A stretch of 32,437 nucleotides of DNA. Origin: Pseudomonadota bacterium (lineage in GTDB: Bacteria > Myxococcota_A > Polyangia > Haliangiales > Haliangiaceae). Made by a program: the position numbers and the translations under genes. The stretch lies in assembly GCA_023386455.1 (NCBI GenBank), contig JAEWJO010000369.1, forward strand, positions 1 to 32,437, read 5' to 3'. A model generated the notes under the pieces. It was not told the origin of the DNA, searched no databases, and saw only the letters and a program-made list of their open reading frames with translations. Shown here piece after piece: positions 1 to 7,972 of the stretch (its first letter is position 1; the number at the start of each line of letters is the position of its first letter).

Positions 1-1284
1 TTCCCGTCGCTGTTCTCGCCACGCGAGAAGCTCCCGTCCGAGGACGAGCCGCTCGCCCGCGGGTCGAAGGAGCAGATCACCGACGCGGATCTGCCGTCGT
101 GGGTCGCCCCCGCTGCCGTCGCCGCACCGTCGGCGCCGGAGCACGCGGTCAGCGCGGCGACCGAGGCGACGCTGGCCTCCGCGCTCGAGGCGGGCGCGAC
201 GCGCAACCAGGCAGCGCTCGCGATCACCGGCATGCTCGCGCGCACGTTCCCGGCCCTGCCGCCGCTCGCGATCGCGCAGACGGCGCTCGACACCGTGTTC
301 CCGCAGGCGCCGCAGCGTCGCAACGCACCGTCGCGATCGGCACCGCTCGCGCTGATGCTCCGCCGCGACGCGACATGGCTGCGCGCGGCCGCGACGATCG
401 CCTCCGTCGAGCCAGCCGCGCTGTCGCCGCTCGCCGCTCGGCTGCGCGATCACCTCGTCGCGCACGGCGCGTCGTTCCTGCCCGACCTCGTCGGCGCGAT
501 CGACTGCTCGCCCGATGCCATCGAGGACGCGCTGTGGGAGCTCGTCGGCGCGGGTGTCGCGACGGCGGATGGCTTCGCGAGCTTGCGTGTCCTCGTCGAT
601 CGCAAGCGCGGCGAGGTGAAGAGCCACTTCGATCGCCACAAGCCGCCCGTGGCGCCGGCGCCTCCGGTGCGCAAGTGGCAGGAGGCGATCAAGAAGGCAC
701 GCACGCGCGATCGCGAGCGTCCGGCTCACGCGCTGCGCGCGCTGCCGACCGCGGCAGGCCGGTGGTCGCTGCTTCCCGCGACGACCTCCGAGCAGATGGA
801 TGCGGAGGCCTCCGCGCGCCAGCTCCTGCTCCGCTACGGCGTCGTGTTCCGCGACCTCGTCGCGCGCGAGTCGAGCATCCCACCGTGGCGCGACCTGCTC
901 GTCGCGCTGCGCAGGCTCGAGGCACGCGGCGAGATCCGCGGCGGCCGCTTCGTCAACGGCTTCGTCGGCGAGCAGTTCGCGCTGCCGGAGGCGCTCGACG
1001 AGCTGCGCGGCGTCCGCCACGTGGGGCCTGCGCCCGAGATCAGCCGCGTCTCCGCGACCGATCCGCTGAACCTCGTCGGCATCCTGTCACCGGGTCCGCG
1101 CGTGCCGGCGATCGTCGGCAACGCCGTGCTCTACGTCGACGGCCAGCCGGTCGCCTCCCTCGAGGGTGGCCAGCTCGTCATGCGCGCGCCCATCCCGCCG
1201 GGAGCACGCGTCGACGACGACCTCACCTATCACCCGCCTCCGCGTCCGATCACCGCCGCGACGCAGGCCGCGCTGCCGCTGTGA
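1..1284 (+). CDS. lhr: Lhr-type DEAD/DEAH-box helicase, C-terminal part (5' end outside window)
   Basis: The frame is open from base 1 and ends at TGA 1282-1284, giving 427 residues with no start in the window. The sequence matches the C-terminal region of large helicase-related (Lhr) proteins, superfamily 2 enzymes that unwind DNA or RNA:DNA 3' to 5' in repair. Recognisable parts are GRWSLL, then ARQLLLRYGVVFRDL, then PPWRDLLVALRRLEARGEI, and RGGRFVNGFVGEQFALPEA. These belong to the winged-helix and crosshair-like domains after the motor. The helicase motifs themselves lie upstream, so the catalytic core cannot be checked. Its stop overlaps the next start (GTGA), and the run continues through an HTTM protein to endonuclease III, which suggests a repair context. 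Family assignment is from remembered motifs and fairly sure. Confidence 0.82.
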   Translation, partial: FPSLFSPREKLPSEDEPLARGSKEQITDADLPSWVAPAAVAAPSAPEHAVSAATEATLASALEAGATRNQAALAITGMLARTFPALPPLAIAQTALDTVFPQAPQRRNAPSRSAPLALMLRRDATWLRAAATIASVEPAALSPLAARLRDHLVAHGASFLPDLVGAIDCSPDAIEDALWELVGAGVATADGFASLRVLVDRKRGEVKSHFDRHKPPVAPAPPVRKWQEAIKKARTRDRERPAHALRALPTAAGRWSLLPATTSEQMDAEASARQLLLRYGVVFRDLVARESSIPPWRDLLVALRRLEARGEIRGGRFVNGFVGEQFALPEALDELRGVRHVGPAPEISRVSATDPLNLVGILSPGPRVPAIVGNAVLYVDGQPVASLEGGQLVMRAPIPPGARVDDDLTYHPPPRPITAATQAALPL

Positions 1285-1694
1285 CGATCGATCCGATCGG
1301 TCACATCAAGGCGCTCGCGTCGACGTGGCGCGGGCGGTTCATCCTGGCGTTCCTCGTGGTGCAGATCGCGCTGCCGCTGACGTACTACGCCGTGCGCCGC
1401 GATCCGCACGACGAGCGCTATGCATGGCGCATGTTCTCGCCGATGCGGATGACGACCTGCACGCTCGCCGTCACCGTCGACAAGCAGCCGGTCAACCTCG
1501 GCGGCGAGTTCCACGAGGCATGGATCAACATCGCCGAACGCGGCCGGTTCGTCGTCGCCGAGGCGATGGCGGCGAAGCTGTGCAAGGCGAACCGGGGCAA
1601 GGCTGTCGAGATGACGCTCGACTGCAAGTACATCGACCGCGCCGAGGTGAAGCACTTCGGTGGTCACGACATGTGCAGCCGACCCGAGCTGTGA
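1281..1694 (+). CDS. Small single-helix membrane protein, HTTM-associated
   Basis: The 137-residue protein starts at GTG 1281, inside the stop of the helicase gene (GTGA overlap), so translation is probably coupled. Residues about 17-36 (RFILAFLVVQIALPLTYYAV) form one transmembrane helix. The helix is followed by DPHDERYAWRMFSPMRM, a motif I associate with proteins encoded beside HTTM (vitamin K carboxylase-like) membrane proteins. The rest is soluble, with three cysteines (CTLAV, KLCKA, LDCKY) and a fourth near the end (DMCSRPEL). The next gene, three bases on, is an HTTM protein, which supports a partnership. Function is unknown. The GTG start was chosen because the upstream part of this open frame lies wholly within the helicase gene and has a composition typical of a shadow frame. 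Confidence 0.7.
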   Translation: MTIDPIGHIKALASTWRGRFILAFLVVQIALPLTYYAVRRDPHDERYAWRMFSPMRMTTCTLAVTVDKQPVNLGGEFHEAWINIAERGRFVVAEAMAAKLCKANRGKAVEMTLDCKYIDRAEVKHFGGHDMCSRPEL

Positions 1695-1697
1695 GCG

Positions 1698-3362
1698 ATG
1701 GCGAAGAAGCGCAAGCACGGCGGTAGGAAGCCCTCGAACAAGCCGAGGATCGATACGCCGCGGCCGAAGGCGCAGGGCCTCACGTCCGGCTCCGACGAGC
1801 AATTCGTCGACGATGCAGCAAAGGCCACGTCGGCGCCCGCGAAGCCCGTACCACCCGCCGCCACGCCGCGCGGCAAGCAGCGCCGCGAGAAGGCCCGCGC
1901 CGAGCGTGCGAAGGTCGGTGCGATCGCCGCGACGTCGCCGCAGACTCCCGCCGACCCGCCCGGGTTCTGGTTCGGCTTCGAGGTGACGTGGGCCAAGCTC
2001 GCGTTCGGACGCGTCGTCCTGTTCGCGCTGCTCGCGGTCGACGCCCTGCTCCAGATCTCGCACGCACCGCGCTACGGCGCCGGTGGGTTCAACGTCGCGC
2101 AGCTGCCGCTGCTCGACCTCGTCGCGCCCAATCGTGTCGCATACCTCGTCGGTCAGCTCGTGTGCTCGTGGTTGTTCGTGCTGATCGCGTGCGGCGTCGC
2201 GACGCGGCTCCTCGTGCCGATCGCCGCCGCGATCTACGGCTGGCTCTACTTCGGGAGCCACCTCGACTCGTATCAGCACCACTACCTCGTGTGGCTGCTG
2301 CTCGTGCTCGCGTGCTTCGTGCCGTGGCAGCGTCCGCCCGACGCGCGGCCGGCGACGCGGGTCCGGTCGTGGGCGCTGCGCCTGATCCTCGTCCAGCTCG
2401 GCATCCTCTACTTCTGGGCCGCGGTGTCCAAGCTCGACGGCGCGTGGCTCGACGGCCGTACGCTCGGCGGCCAGATCCACAACAGCCTGCGCTCGCTCAT
2501 CGACTCCACCGTCGGGATCCGCGTCGCCAGCATGCTCGTCGTGTCGACCGAGCTCGTGCTCGCGGTCACGGTGTGGATGCCGCGCATGTGGCGATTCGCG
2601 GCGCCGCTCGGCCTCGCGCTTCACCTCGGCATCGTCGCGAGCGGCCTCGAGGTCGGCCTGTTCGCGTGGCTCATGATCGGCCTCTACATCTTCATCGTGC
2701 CCGATCGCATCTGGGTCGGGCTTGCCGAACGCGAGCCGCTCGTCGCGGTTCGCCGTGCAGTCCGCACGATCGCCGGCATCTTCACCGGCACGGCAGCGAT
2801 CGTCTGGTGGGTCGTTGCCGCCGCGATCGCCGCGCTGCTCGCCGCGATCTCCCGGTTCGACAACGCGCCGCTCGTCGGCCTGCTCCTGCTCGCGGCACTC
2901 CTCGCGATCACCGCGACGCTGCGCGGTCGCCAGCGCGTCGCGTGGATCGCGACTGCTCACCTCCTCGCGTTCGGGCTGTGGACCGCCGTCGATCGCGCGA
3001 GCAAGCAGGCCTCCGACTATTACCGGCTGTGGGGTGGCTCCGCGCGCCGGCTCGGCGACCTGAAGACCTCCGAGCTCGCGTACCGCCGCATGACCGAGAT
3101 CGCCCCCGACGAAGGAACAGGTCACTACCAGCTCGGGCGGCTGCTGCTCGCGCGCGACGCCGGCGAGCAAGGTCTCGCCGAGCTCCACAAGGCGCAGGAC
3201 GTCGAGCCGATGAAGGCGCGCGCCTACGTCGCCGAGGCCCGCTGGCTCGTCCAGCACGGCCAGAAGGATGCGGCGATCGCCAAGGCGCGCGAGGCGACGA
3301 TCGTCGAGCCCGGCGACGCGGAGGCGCAGAGCCTGCTAAACAGTCTCCTCGGAGCTCGCTGA
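1698..3362 (+). CDS. HTTM-domain (gamma-carboxylase-like) membrane protein with C-terminal TPR repeats
   Basis: 554 residues, ATG three bases after the previous stop. Residues 1 to about 85 are basic and probably disordered (MAKKRKHGGRKPSNKPR and a KQRREKARAERAK stretch). Residues about 95-430 hold many hydrophobic helices and the HTTM signature: an early FGRVVLFALLAVDALLQ helix, YQHHYLVWLLLVLACFVPW, then LGILYFWAAVSKLDGAWLDG. HTTM is the transmembrane part of vitamin K-dependent gamma-carboxylase and its bacterial relatives. The C-terminal ~115 residues are TPR-like (SELAYRRMTEIAPDEGTGHYQLGRLLL, then a repeat ending KAREATIVEPGDAEAQ). The fusion of HTTM to TPRs is visible directly; any carboxylase activity is not shown. 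It lies between an Lhr helicase and endonuclease III in an apparently single transcript. Confidence 0.78.
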   Translation: MAKKRKHGGRKPSNKPRIDTPRPKAQGLTSGSDEQFVDDAAKATSAPAKPVPPAATPRGKQRREKARAERAKVGAIAATSPQTPADPPGFWFGFEVTWAKLAFGRVVLFALLAVDALLQISHAPRYGAGGFNVAQLPLLDLVAPNRVAYLVGQLVCSWLFVLIACGVATRLLVPIAAAIYGWLYFGSHLDSYQHHYLVWLLLVLACFVPWQRPPDARPATRVRSWALRLILVQLGILYFWAAVSKLDGAWLDGRTLGGQIHNSLRSLIDSTVGIRVASMLVVSTELVLAVTVWMPRMWRFAAPLGLALHLGIVASGLEVGLFAWLMIGLYIFIVPDRIWVGLAEREPLVAVRRAVRTIAGIFTGTAAIVWWVVAAAIAALLAAISRFDNAPLVGLLLLAALLAITATLRGRQRVAWIATAHLLAFGLWTAVDRASKQASDYYRLWGGSARRLGDLKTSELAYRRMTEIAPDEGTGHYQLGRLLLARDAGEQGLAELHKAQDVEPMKARAYVAEARWLVQHGQKDAAIAKAREATIVEPGDAEAQSLLNSLLGAR

Positions 3363-3363
3363 C

Positions 3364-4047
3364 GTGCCTGCTGTCGCTTCCAAACAACTCGTACCGCGTG
3401 ACCGCAAGGCGCGCGCCCAGAAGATCATGCGGCAGCTCGAGGAGCTGTTCCCGACGCCGCAGATCCCGCTCGATCATGGCGACGCGTTCCAGCTGCTCGT
3501 CGCGGTGATCCTGTCCGCGCAGTGCACCGACGCGCGCGTCAACATCGTGACGCCGGCGCTCTTCGCGCGTGCCCCCGACGCACGGGCGATGGCGAAGATG
3601 ACGCCCGCGCAGATCCTGCCGTACATCAAGACGTGCGGCCTGGCCCCCGGCAAGGCGAAGGCGCTCGCGTCGATGGCGCGCGACCTCGTCGAGCATCACG
3701 GCGGTCAGGTGCCCGCCGACTTCGAGGCGCTCGAGGAGCTCGCCGGCGTCGGTCACAAGACCGCGAGCGTCGTGATGGTGCAGGCGTTCGGTGTGCCGGC
3801 GTTCCCCGTCGACACGCACATCCATCGCCTCGCGCAGCGCTGGGGCCTGTCGAACGGCAAGAACGTCGAGCAGACCGAGCGCGACCTCAAGGCCGTCTTC
3901 CCCGAGGATCGCTGGCACGTGCTGCACCTGCAGATCATCTACTTCGGCCGGCAGTACTGCCCTGCCCTTCGCCACACGCCTGCCGACTGCCCGATCTGCA
4001 GCTGGGCGATGTCGAAGGCGCAGGCTGCGCGCGAAGCGAAGCGTTAG
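3364..4047 (+). CDS. nth: Endonuclease III (DNA glycosylase/AP lyase), variant iron-sulfur region
   Basis: 227 residues, GTG start one base after the HTTM stop; TCGGAG upstream may serve as ribosome site. Endonuclease III removes oxidised pyrimidines and cleaves abasic sites. The helix-hairpin-helix is LEELAGVGHKTASVVM, with the catalytic lysine at residue 132. The catalytic aspartate is D150 in PVDTHIHR. The usual cluster motif C-X6-C-X2-C-X5-C is altered: C199, C209 and C212 are present as C-X9-C-X2-C, and the fourth cysteine is absent, with only 15 residues left after C212. I recall similar CPAL...CPICSW endings in some other bacterial Nth proteins, so this is probably a lineage variant rather than damage. 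The stop overlaps the convergent VWA gene stop by four bases (TTAG). Confidence 0.92.
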   Translation: MPAVASKQLVPRDRKARAQKIMRQLEELFPTPQIPLDHGDAFQLLVAVILSAQCTDARVNIVTPALFARAPDARAMAKMTPAQILPYIKTCGLAPGKAKALASMARDLVEHHGGQVPADFEALEELAGVGHKTASVVMVQAFGVPAFPVDTHIHRLAQRWGLSNGKNVEQTERDLKAVFPEDRWHVLHLQIIYFGRQYCPALRHTPADCPICSWAMSKAQAAREAKR

Positions 4048-5408
4048 CGCGTCAGGCAGCGCAGGTGCGCGTAGACCTGGCTCGTCGGCAGCGTCGGCCG
4101 CGTGACCTGGAGGCGGAGGCTGTCGGCAACGCCCCCGCAATACGCGGTGTCGAGCACGAGCGACCAGCACGTGCCGGTCGGGTTCTCCGCGCACTCCGGG
4201 ATCATCGTCTCGGCTCCGGGCGGGCCGTCGACGACCTCGCACCGCGGCTGCGGGCCCGTCGCCATGCTCGTGTCGACGAGCGGCCCGGCCACGCACGGAT
4301 CACCCATGAGCTGCCTCGCCGTCGAGCCGATCGTGAGCATCGGCAGCGCGAGGTCCGCGTTGCAGATCGACGTCACGTCGCCGCGGGCCGGAAGGCTGTT
4401 CGCGACCTCCGCGAGGCGCAGACCCGGGTCGGCAGTCTGCCCGACGCCCTGGTTGTCGTACGCGCACGAGTGGGCCAGCGAAGGGAGGGGCGTGCCGCCT
4501 CCTGGCGGCAGGCGAACCTCGGTCGCGATCATCGTCGGATCGCCGACGATTACCGAGACCATCACGGCGTTCGGATCGCCCTTGAGGGTCCGGAGGAAGT
4601 CGACGTACGGGGTGACGTCGTCGACGTAGGCAGAGCTCTCGTTCGCGTGGCAGCCGGTCTTCACACCGACCATGTTCATCGCGTCCGGCGTCTCGCCGCC
4701 CTGGTCGCAGGTCACACCGAAGCGCGTGCACCGGAACGACTGCAGCGCTCCGAGCTGATTCGGATCGGAGCTCAGGAGCTGCGGCGTCGTCAACGAGCAG
4801 TCGTCCTCGTCGGCGAGGATCACGACCGCGAGGTTGGCGCCGGGCCGGAGAAAGCCGGCATTGGCAGGATTCTGGAGCGCGGTCTTCATCGCGAGGAGCG
4901 GCTGCTCGAAGCCACACCCGTCGGCGCCGACGTGCGCCAGCTGGGCGAACACGTCGCGCAGGTTGCCCGTGTAATTGCGTGTCCGGCTGCCGTCGGGATT
5001 CGCGAGGTCCTCGATGTACGCCGCCGTTCCGAGCTCGGGCAGCATGTCGCGACGAAGCTCTCCTGCCTTGCCTCGACCGCTGCAGCTGCCCGCCCCTGAC
5101 CCCACCGATGGTCCATTGGCGCCATCGGCCGCACTCGTGCCCATGTCGGTGGTGACGACGCCGATGTGCACGCTCGGCAGGCCGCCCTCGAGTGACGCGA
5201 GCTGATCCATCATGTGCGGGAAGCTCGCGACGAGCGCCTGCTGCTCCTCGAGCATCGACGGCGAATCGTCGATGACGAACAGGATGTCGAGGTTGGGATT
5301 TGGAAGCGCGGGGAGGATCATGACCTCCTGCAGACCTCCGATGGTCACCTCGGTGTCGTTACACGACGCGAGCAGGAGCAGAGCGAGCGCAGCGCGCGAG
5401 CGGATCAT
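4044..5408 (-). CDS. VWA-domain lipoprotein
   Basis: 454 residues from ATG 5408. This start gives a lipoprotein signal, MIRSRAALALLLLASCNDT, with the modified cysteine near residue 16; a longer open frame upstream overlaps the preceding gene and was not used. The von Willebrand A fold starts at LDILFVIDDSPSMLEEQ, which carries the MIDAS D-x-S-x-S motif. It continues with VHIGVVTTDMGTS and NLAVVILADEDDCS. The protein is cysteine-rich (about a dozen), which fits an extracytoplasmic, disulfide-bonded protein. It is the last gene of the OMP-sigma-TPR-VWA operon, and its ATG overlaps the TPR gene stop (ATGA). Such VWA lipoproteins are common and uncharacterised in myxobacteria. Role is unknown; metal-dependent protein binding at the envelope is inferred. 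Confidence 0.8.
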   Translation of the reverse strand: MIRSRAALALLLLASCNDTEVTIGGLQEVMILPALPNPNLDILFVIDDSPSMLEEQQALVASFPHMMDQLASLEGGLPSVHIGVVTTDMGTSAADGANGPSVGSGAGSCSGRGKAGELRRDMLPELGTAAYIEDLANPDGSRTRNYTGNLRDVFAQLAHVGADGCGFEQPLLAMKTALQNPANAGFLRPGANLAVVILADEDDCSLTTPQLLSSDPNQLGALQSFRCTRFGVTCDQGGETPDAMNMVGVKTGCHANESSAYVDDVTPYVDFLRTLKGDPNAVMVSVIVGDPTMIATEVRLPPGGGTPLPSLAHSCAYDNQGVGQTADPGLRLAEVANSLPARGDVTSICNADLALPMLTIGSTARQLMGDPCVAGPLVDTSMATGPQPRCEVVDGPPGAETMIPECAENPTGTCWSLVLDTAYCGGVADSLRLQVTRPTLPTSQVYAHLRCLTR

Positions 5409-6205
5409 TTCGTCACCTCGGTGCAAACGGTTGTCAGATGGGAACGCTGGGGAGAGCGAGGCCAGCGCCTCTCGAATGCGGCGAGCTCGCCGGTCGCGGC
5501 GGCATCGTGCGTTCGACACAGGACCTCGATGTGAAGAGCGGCGGCATCCTGCGCGAGCTGGCCCGCACCGGCGGTCTCGGCGTCGTACGTGCGCAACGCG
5601 GCGAGTGCTGCGACGAGATCGCCGCCGTGCACGGCGAGCGACGCGCGATCGACGAGCTCGATCTCGCGTGCGAGCGTCGCGTGCGCGGGCTCGGGGGTCA
5701 GCGCGGGCGGCGCAGGCACGGGCTCGCTCCTGCGAGCGGGAGCCTTCCGCTTGTTCGCGGCTGGCGCAGGCGCCTCGACGGTGGCGGGCACGACGGCGAG
5801 CTCCGGCTGGATCTTTGGCGCCGCGGGCGCGAGCGGGGGCGCCACGGGCTCCGGCATCTCGGCCGCTGCGGGGGCCCCGGTCGCCTGGGTCACGAGGTCA
5901 CTCGACACGGCACCGCGCATCACGGCATCGCGCGCGACGTACGTGCTCGTGCCGACGGTCGCGAGAACGACGAGCTTCACCGCGAGCGACTTCGCAGCGA
6001 CCGATGCAGTCGCGGAGACCGCGGTCGTCGAGGCCGTTGCGGCGCTCGCGGGCGTTGCCGACGACACGGCCGTGGCGCTCGCGGCGAGGATGACCGCTGC
6101 CTCGACGCGCGAGCGGAGACGGGCAACGGTCGCCGCGTCCGGGCCCATACGGTCGCGGCCGGCCGCGAGCAGCGCGCGCGCGTCGGGCGGAAGCTCGTCG
6201 ATCAT
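5405..6205 (-). CDS. TPR-containing anti-sigma-like membrane protein
   Basis: 266 residues from ATG 6205, overlapping the sigma gene stop by ATGA. The N-terminus is short and cytoplasmic-looking (MIDELPPDARALLAAGRDRM). A long Ala/Ser/Thr/Val stretch (about residues 35-75) leads into KLVVLATVGTSTYVA, a probable membrane helix. A Pro/Ala/Glu-rich linker then spans about residues 90-165. The C-terminal ~85 residues look TPR-like (LAREIELVDRASLAVHGGDL, then AALAALRTYDAE, and FERRWPRSPQRS). This layout matches proteins found next to ECF sigma factors in myxobacteria, with a cytoplasmic end, a membrane segment and an external helical-repeat domain. A role as anti-sigma or signal sensor is inferred from position; no zinc-binding HxxxCxxC anti-sigma motif is visible. 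Both ends are translationally coupled to neighbours. Confidence 0.72.
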   Translation of the reverse strand: MIDELPPDARALLAAGRDRMGPDAATVARLRSRVEAAVILAASATAVSSATPASAATASTTAVSATASVAAKSLAVKLVVLATVGTSTYVARDAVMRGAVSSDLVTQATGAPAAAEMPEPVAPPLAPAAPKIQPELAVVPATVEAPAPAANKRKAPARRSEPVPAPPALTPEPAHATLAREIELVDRASLAVHGGDLVAALAALRTYDAETAGAGQLAQDAAALHIEVLCRTHDAAATGELAAFERRWPRSPQRSHLTTVCTEVTK

Positions 6206-6738
6206 CGGTCCACCTTCGCTTTCCGGACCGCAGCAGCGAAGTCGGCGCGTGCGAGTCGCAACCGCGAGTGCGCGGTGTTGGTGTTGATATCGAGCAGGCG
6301 CGCGACCTCGGCGACGCTCATCTGCTCGAGCTCGACGAGCACGAACACGAGGCGTCGATCCTCGTCCATGTGATCGAGGATCGCGGCGATCGCGTCCGCG
6401 GCCTGGCGGCGCAGGACATCGTCGAATGGATCGGCCGGGCTCGCGACCTCGGGGAGGACGATGGGGTCGACGACGGCCGGCTGACGGCGCCGGCGGTGCG
6501 AGGCCGCGACCCGCCGGGTGATCGCGAACAGCCACGTCGTGATCGCGGATCGGCCCTCGAACTCGGAGAGCCGGCGGTGCACGACGACGAACACGTCCTG
6601 CGCGGCGTCCTCGAGCTGATCGGACGCGAGCCCGCACGCGCGGAGCACGCGCCACACGAAACCGAGGTGCTCGGCATAGATCTCGTCGAAGGTCGGCACG
6701 AGCACGCCGTCCTCCAGCGCTGCGACGAGAACCGTCAT
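6202..6738 (-). CDS. RNA polymerase sigma-70 factor, ECF subfamily
   Basis: 178 residues, normal for ECF factors. Region 2 runs from FDEIYAEHLGFVWRVLRACG through LEDAAQDVFVVVHRRLSEFE to ITTWLFAITRRVAASHRRRR. Region 4 has DEDRRLVFVLVELEQMSVAEVA followed by the helix-turn-helix RLLDINTNTAHSRLRLARADF. Regions 1 and 3 are absent, as expected for ECF sigmas. The gene lies 44 bases after an outer-membrane-like protein gene and overlaps the following TPR gene by ATGA. This suggests it directs RNA polymerase to envelope-related genes under control of the TPR protein. ECF promoters usually have a GAAC-type -35, but I could not make out a convincing autoregulated one in the 44-base gap. Confidence 0.93.
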   Translation of the reverse strand: MTVLVAALEDGVLVPTFDEIYAEHLGFVWRVLRACGLASDQLEDAAQDVFVVVHRRLSEFEGRSAITTWLFAITRRVAASHRRRRQPAVVDPIVLPEVASPADPFDDVLRRQAADAIAAILDHMDEDRRLVFVLVELEQMSVAEVARLLDINTNTAHSRLRLARADFAAAVRKAKVDR

Positions 6739-6782
6739 TGCAGAGAGTTAGTGCACGCAGGCGGCAAGACTCGTCACGAAAA

Positions 6783-7745
6783 TCAGCGCCACCCGATCTC
6801 GATGCCCAGGCTGCCGCAGACGGCGACCGGGGGCGTCCGGTAGAGCACGGCGCCACCTTCGAGCGCGAAGGTCACGCGATCGATGAGGATTTTGGCCTCC
6901 GCCGCCGCGACCAGGGCGACGTGATCGGCGAGCGGCCACGCATACGCCCCGCCCGCGCCGGCCCCAGTCCACCGGGCCGATCCGCGCTGCGGCCCGGCGA
7001 TCTGGACGCCGGTTCCTTCGATCGTGCCGAGCTCGCCGACGAGCCAGCTCCGGACGCGCCCGCTGAACCGCCAGCCGGCGCGGACCGCGACCGTCTCGAG
7101 CCCGACGTCGACGCCGGCCATCGATCGATCGCCGACCGTCGCCGTGTTCGCCTTCCAGTGCGCCAGCGCGACCTCGACGGACAGTGCTCGCCAGCGCGCC
7201 CACACGCCGAGGTCAGCCGCGATCCCGAGCGCCGGCGCGGCGCCGATTCCAACGACGCCCGACAGGCGAGCACCAGCATCCCAGCGCGGAACATGCTCGG
7301 TCATGCCTGCGATGACAGGCCCGATCTCGACGAGCGCGACCGGCGTTGGCTCGACGACCGCGACACGCGGCGCCTCGGCGAGCGAGGCCAGGCGTGCGAT
7401 CACGATCGCGATCGCATCCGTCAGCTCGGCGCAGCTCGCGCTCGTCAGCGTGCGCGAGTCTGCGATCGCACCACCGACGACCAGCGTCGCGGTGAAGCCG
7501 CCGTCACCGGAGACGATCGAGACATCGACATCGAGCGACGATGGATCGACGGACGACTCGACGCGCGCCGCGATCGCCGCGCGCAGTGACGCCTCGTCGG
7601 AGCAGCCAGCCGGCGCGATCCACCGCCAGTTGCCGGCCTGCGCCGTGCTCGTGCTCGCGACGACGAGCGCAACGATCCAGGCACGGCTCACCGGCGAAAC
7701 ACTAACCGACCTCGCGGCGCCGGGCGAACGATGCCGATCGGTCAT
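6783..7745 (-). CDS. Outer-membrane-barrel-like exported protein
   Basis: 320 residues from ATG 7745. An internal GTG at 7691 would give a cleaner signal peptide (SRAWIVALVVASTSTAQAG) and may be the true start; neither has a strong ribosome site. After the signal, residues up to about 130 form a soluble region with a Cys pair (PAGCSDEASLRAAIAARVES and TSASCAELTDAIAIVIARL). From about residue 155 to the end, alternating short amphipathic strands are seen (ARLSGVVGIGAAPALGIAAD, VAVRAGWRFSG, CGSLGIEIGWR). The terminal aromatic-Arg ending is typical of barrels. Proteins with this two-part layout accompany ECF sigma/TPR pairs in myxobacteria as I recall them. It is first in the operon. Barrel formation and localisation are inferred; the ligand is unknown. 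Confidence 0.65.
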   Translation of the reverse strand: MTDRHRSPGAARSVSVSPVSRAWIVALVVASTSTAQAGNWRWIAPAGCSDEASLRAAIAARVESSVDPSSLDVDVSIVSGDGGFTATLVVGGAIADSRTLTSASCAELTDAIAIVIARLASLAEAPRVAVVEPTPVALVEIGPVIAGMTEHVPRWDAGARLSGVVGIGAAPALGIAADLGVWARWRALSVEVALAHWKANTATVGDRSMAGVDVGLETVAVRAGWRFSGRVRSWLVGELGTIEGTGVQIAGPQRGSARWTGAGAGGAYAWPLADHVALVAAAEAKILIDRVTFALEGGAVLYRTPPVAVCGSLGIEIGWR

Positions 7746-7793
7746 GTAATCTCGTGATGTTGACCCGTGCTCTCGGACGATCCGAAACGCGAT

Positions 7794-7810
7794 CTGCACT
7801 CGACGTGCAG
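7794..7810. repeat. Inverted repeat CTGCAC-N5-GTGCAG in divergent intergenic region
   Basis: The 227-base gap between the outer-membrane-like gene (starts 7745, minus) and the M43 protease (starts 7973, plus) holds one clear dyad: CTGCAC at 7794-7799 and GTGCAG at 7805-7810, spacer TCGAC. A second short dyad, CTCGC-N4-GCGAG, lies nearby around 7849-7862. Either may be a regulator site for one of the divergent genes. I see no convincing sigma-70 promoter here. Short dyads arise readily by chance at this base composition. Confidence 0.3.
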
Positions 7811-7972
7811 CGTTCTAGCGCGCGCGTCATGAAGGGCTCTCGCTGACGCGAGCTGGCTCGAGATGATGCGCCGAGATCGCGCCGACTGAGGCGCCTGGTT
7901 CGTCCGGACTGCCAGGAAGTTTGAGAGCGGCACACAGCGACGCACGGCCTCGCACCTCTACGATGCGTGGCG

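Noticed and set aside
1230..3257. A 675-codon minus-strand open frame opposite the HTTM gene
   Set aside because: Arg/Glu/Asp-rich low-complexity translation with no domain; a shadow of the real plus-strand genes.
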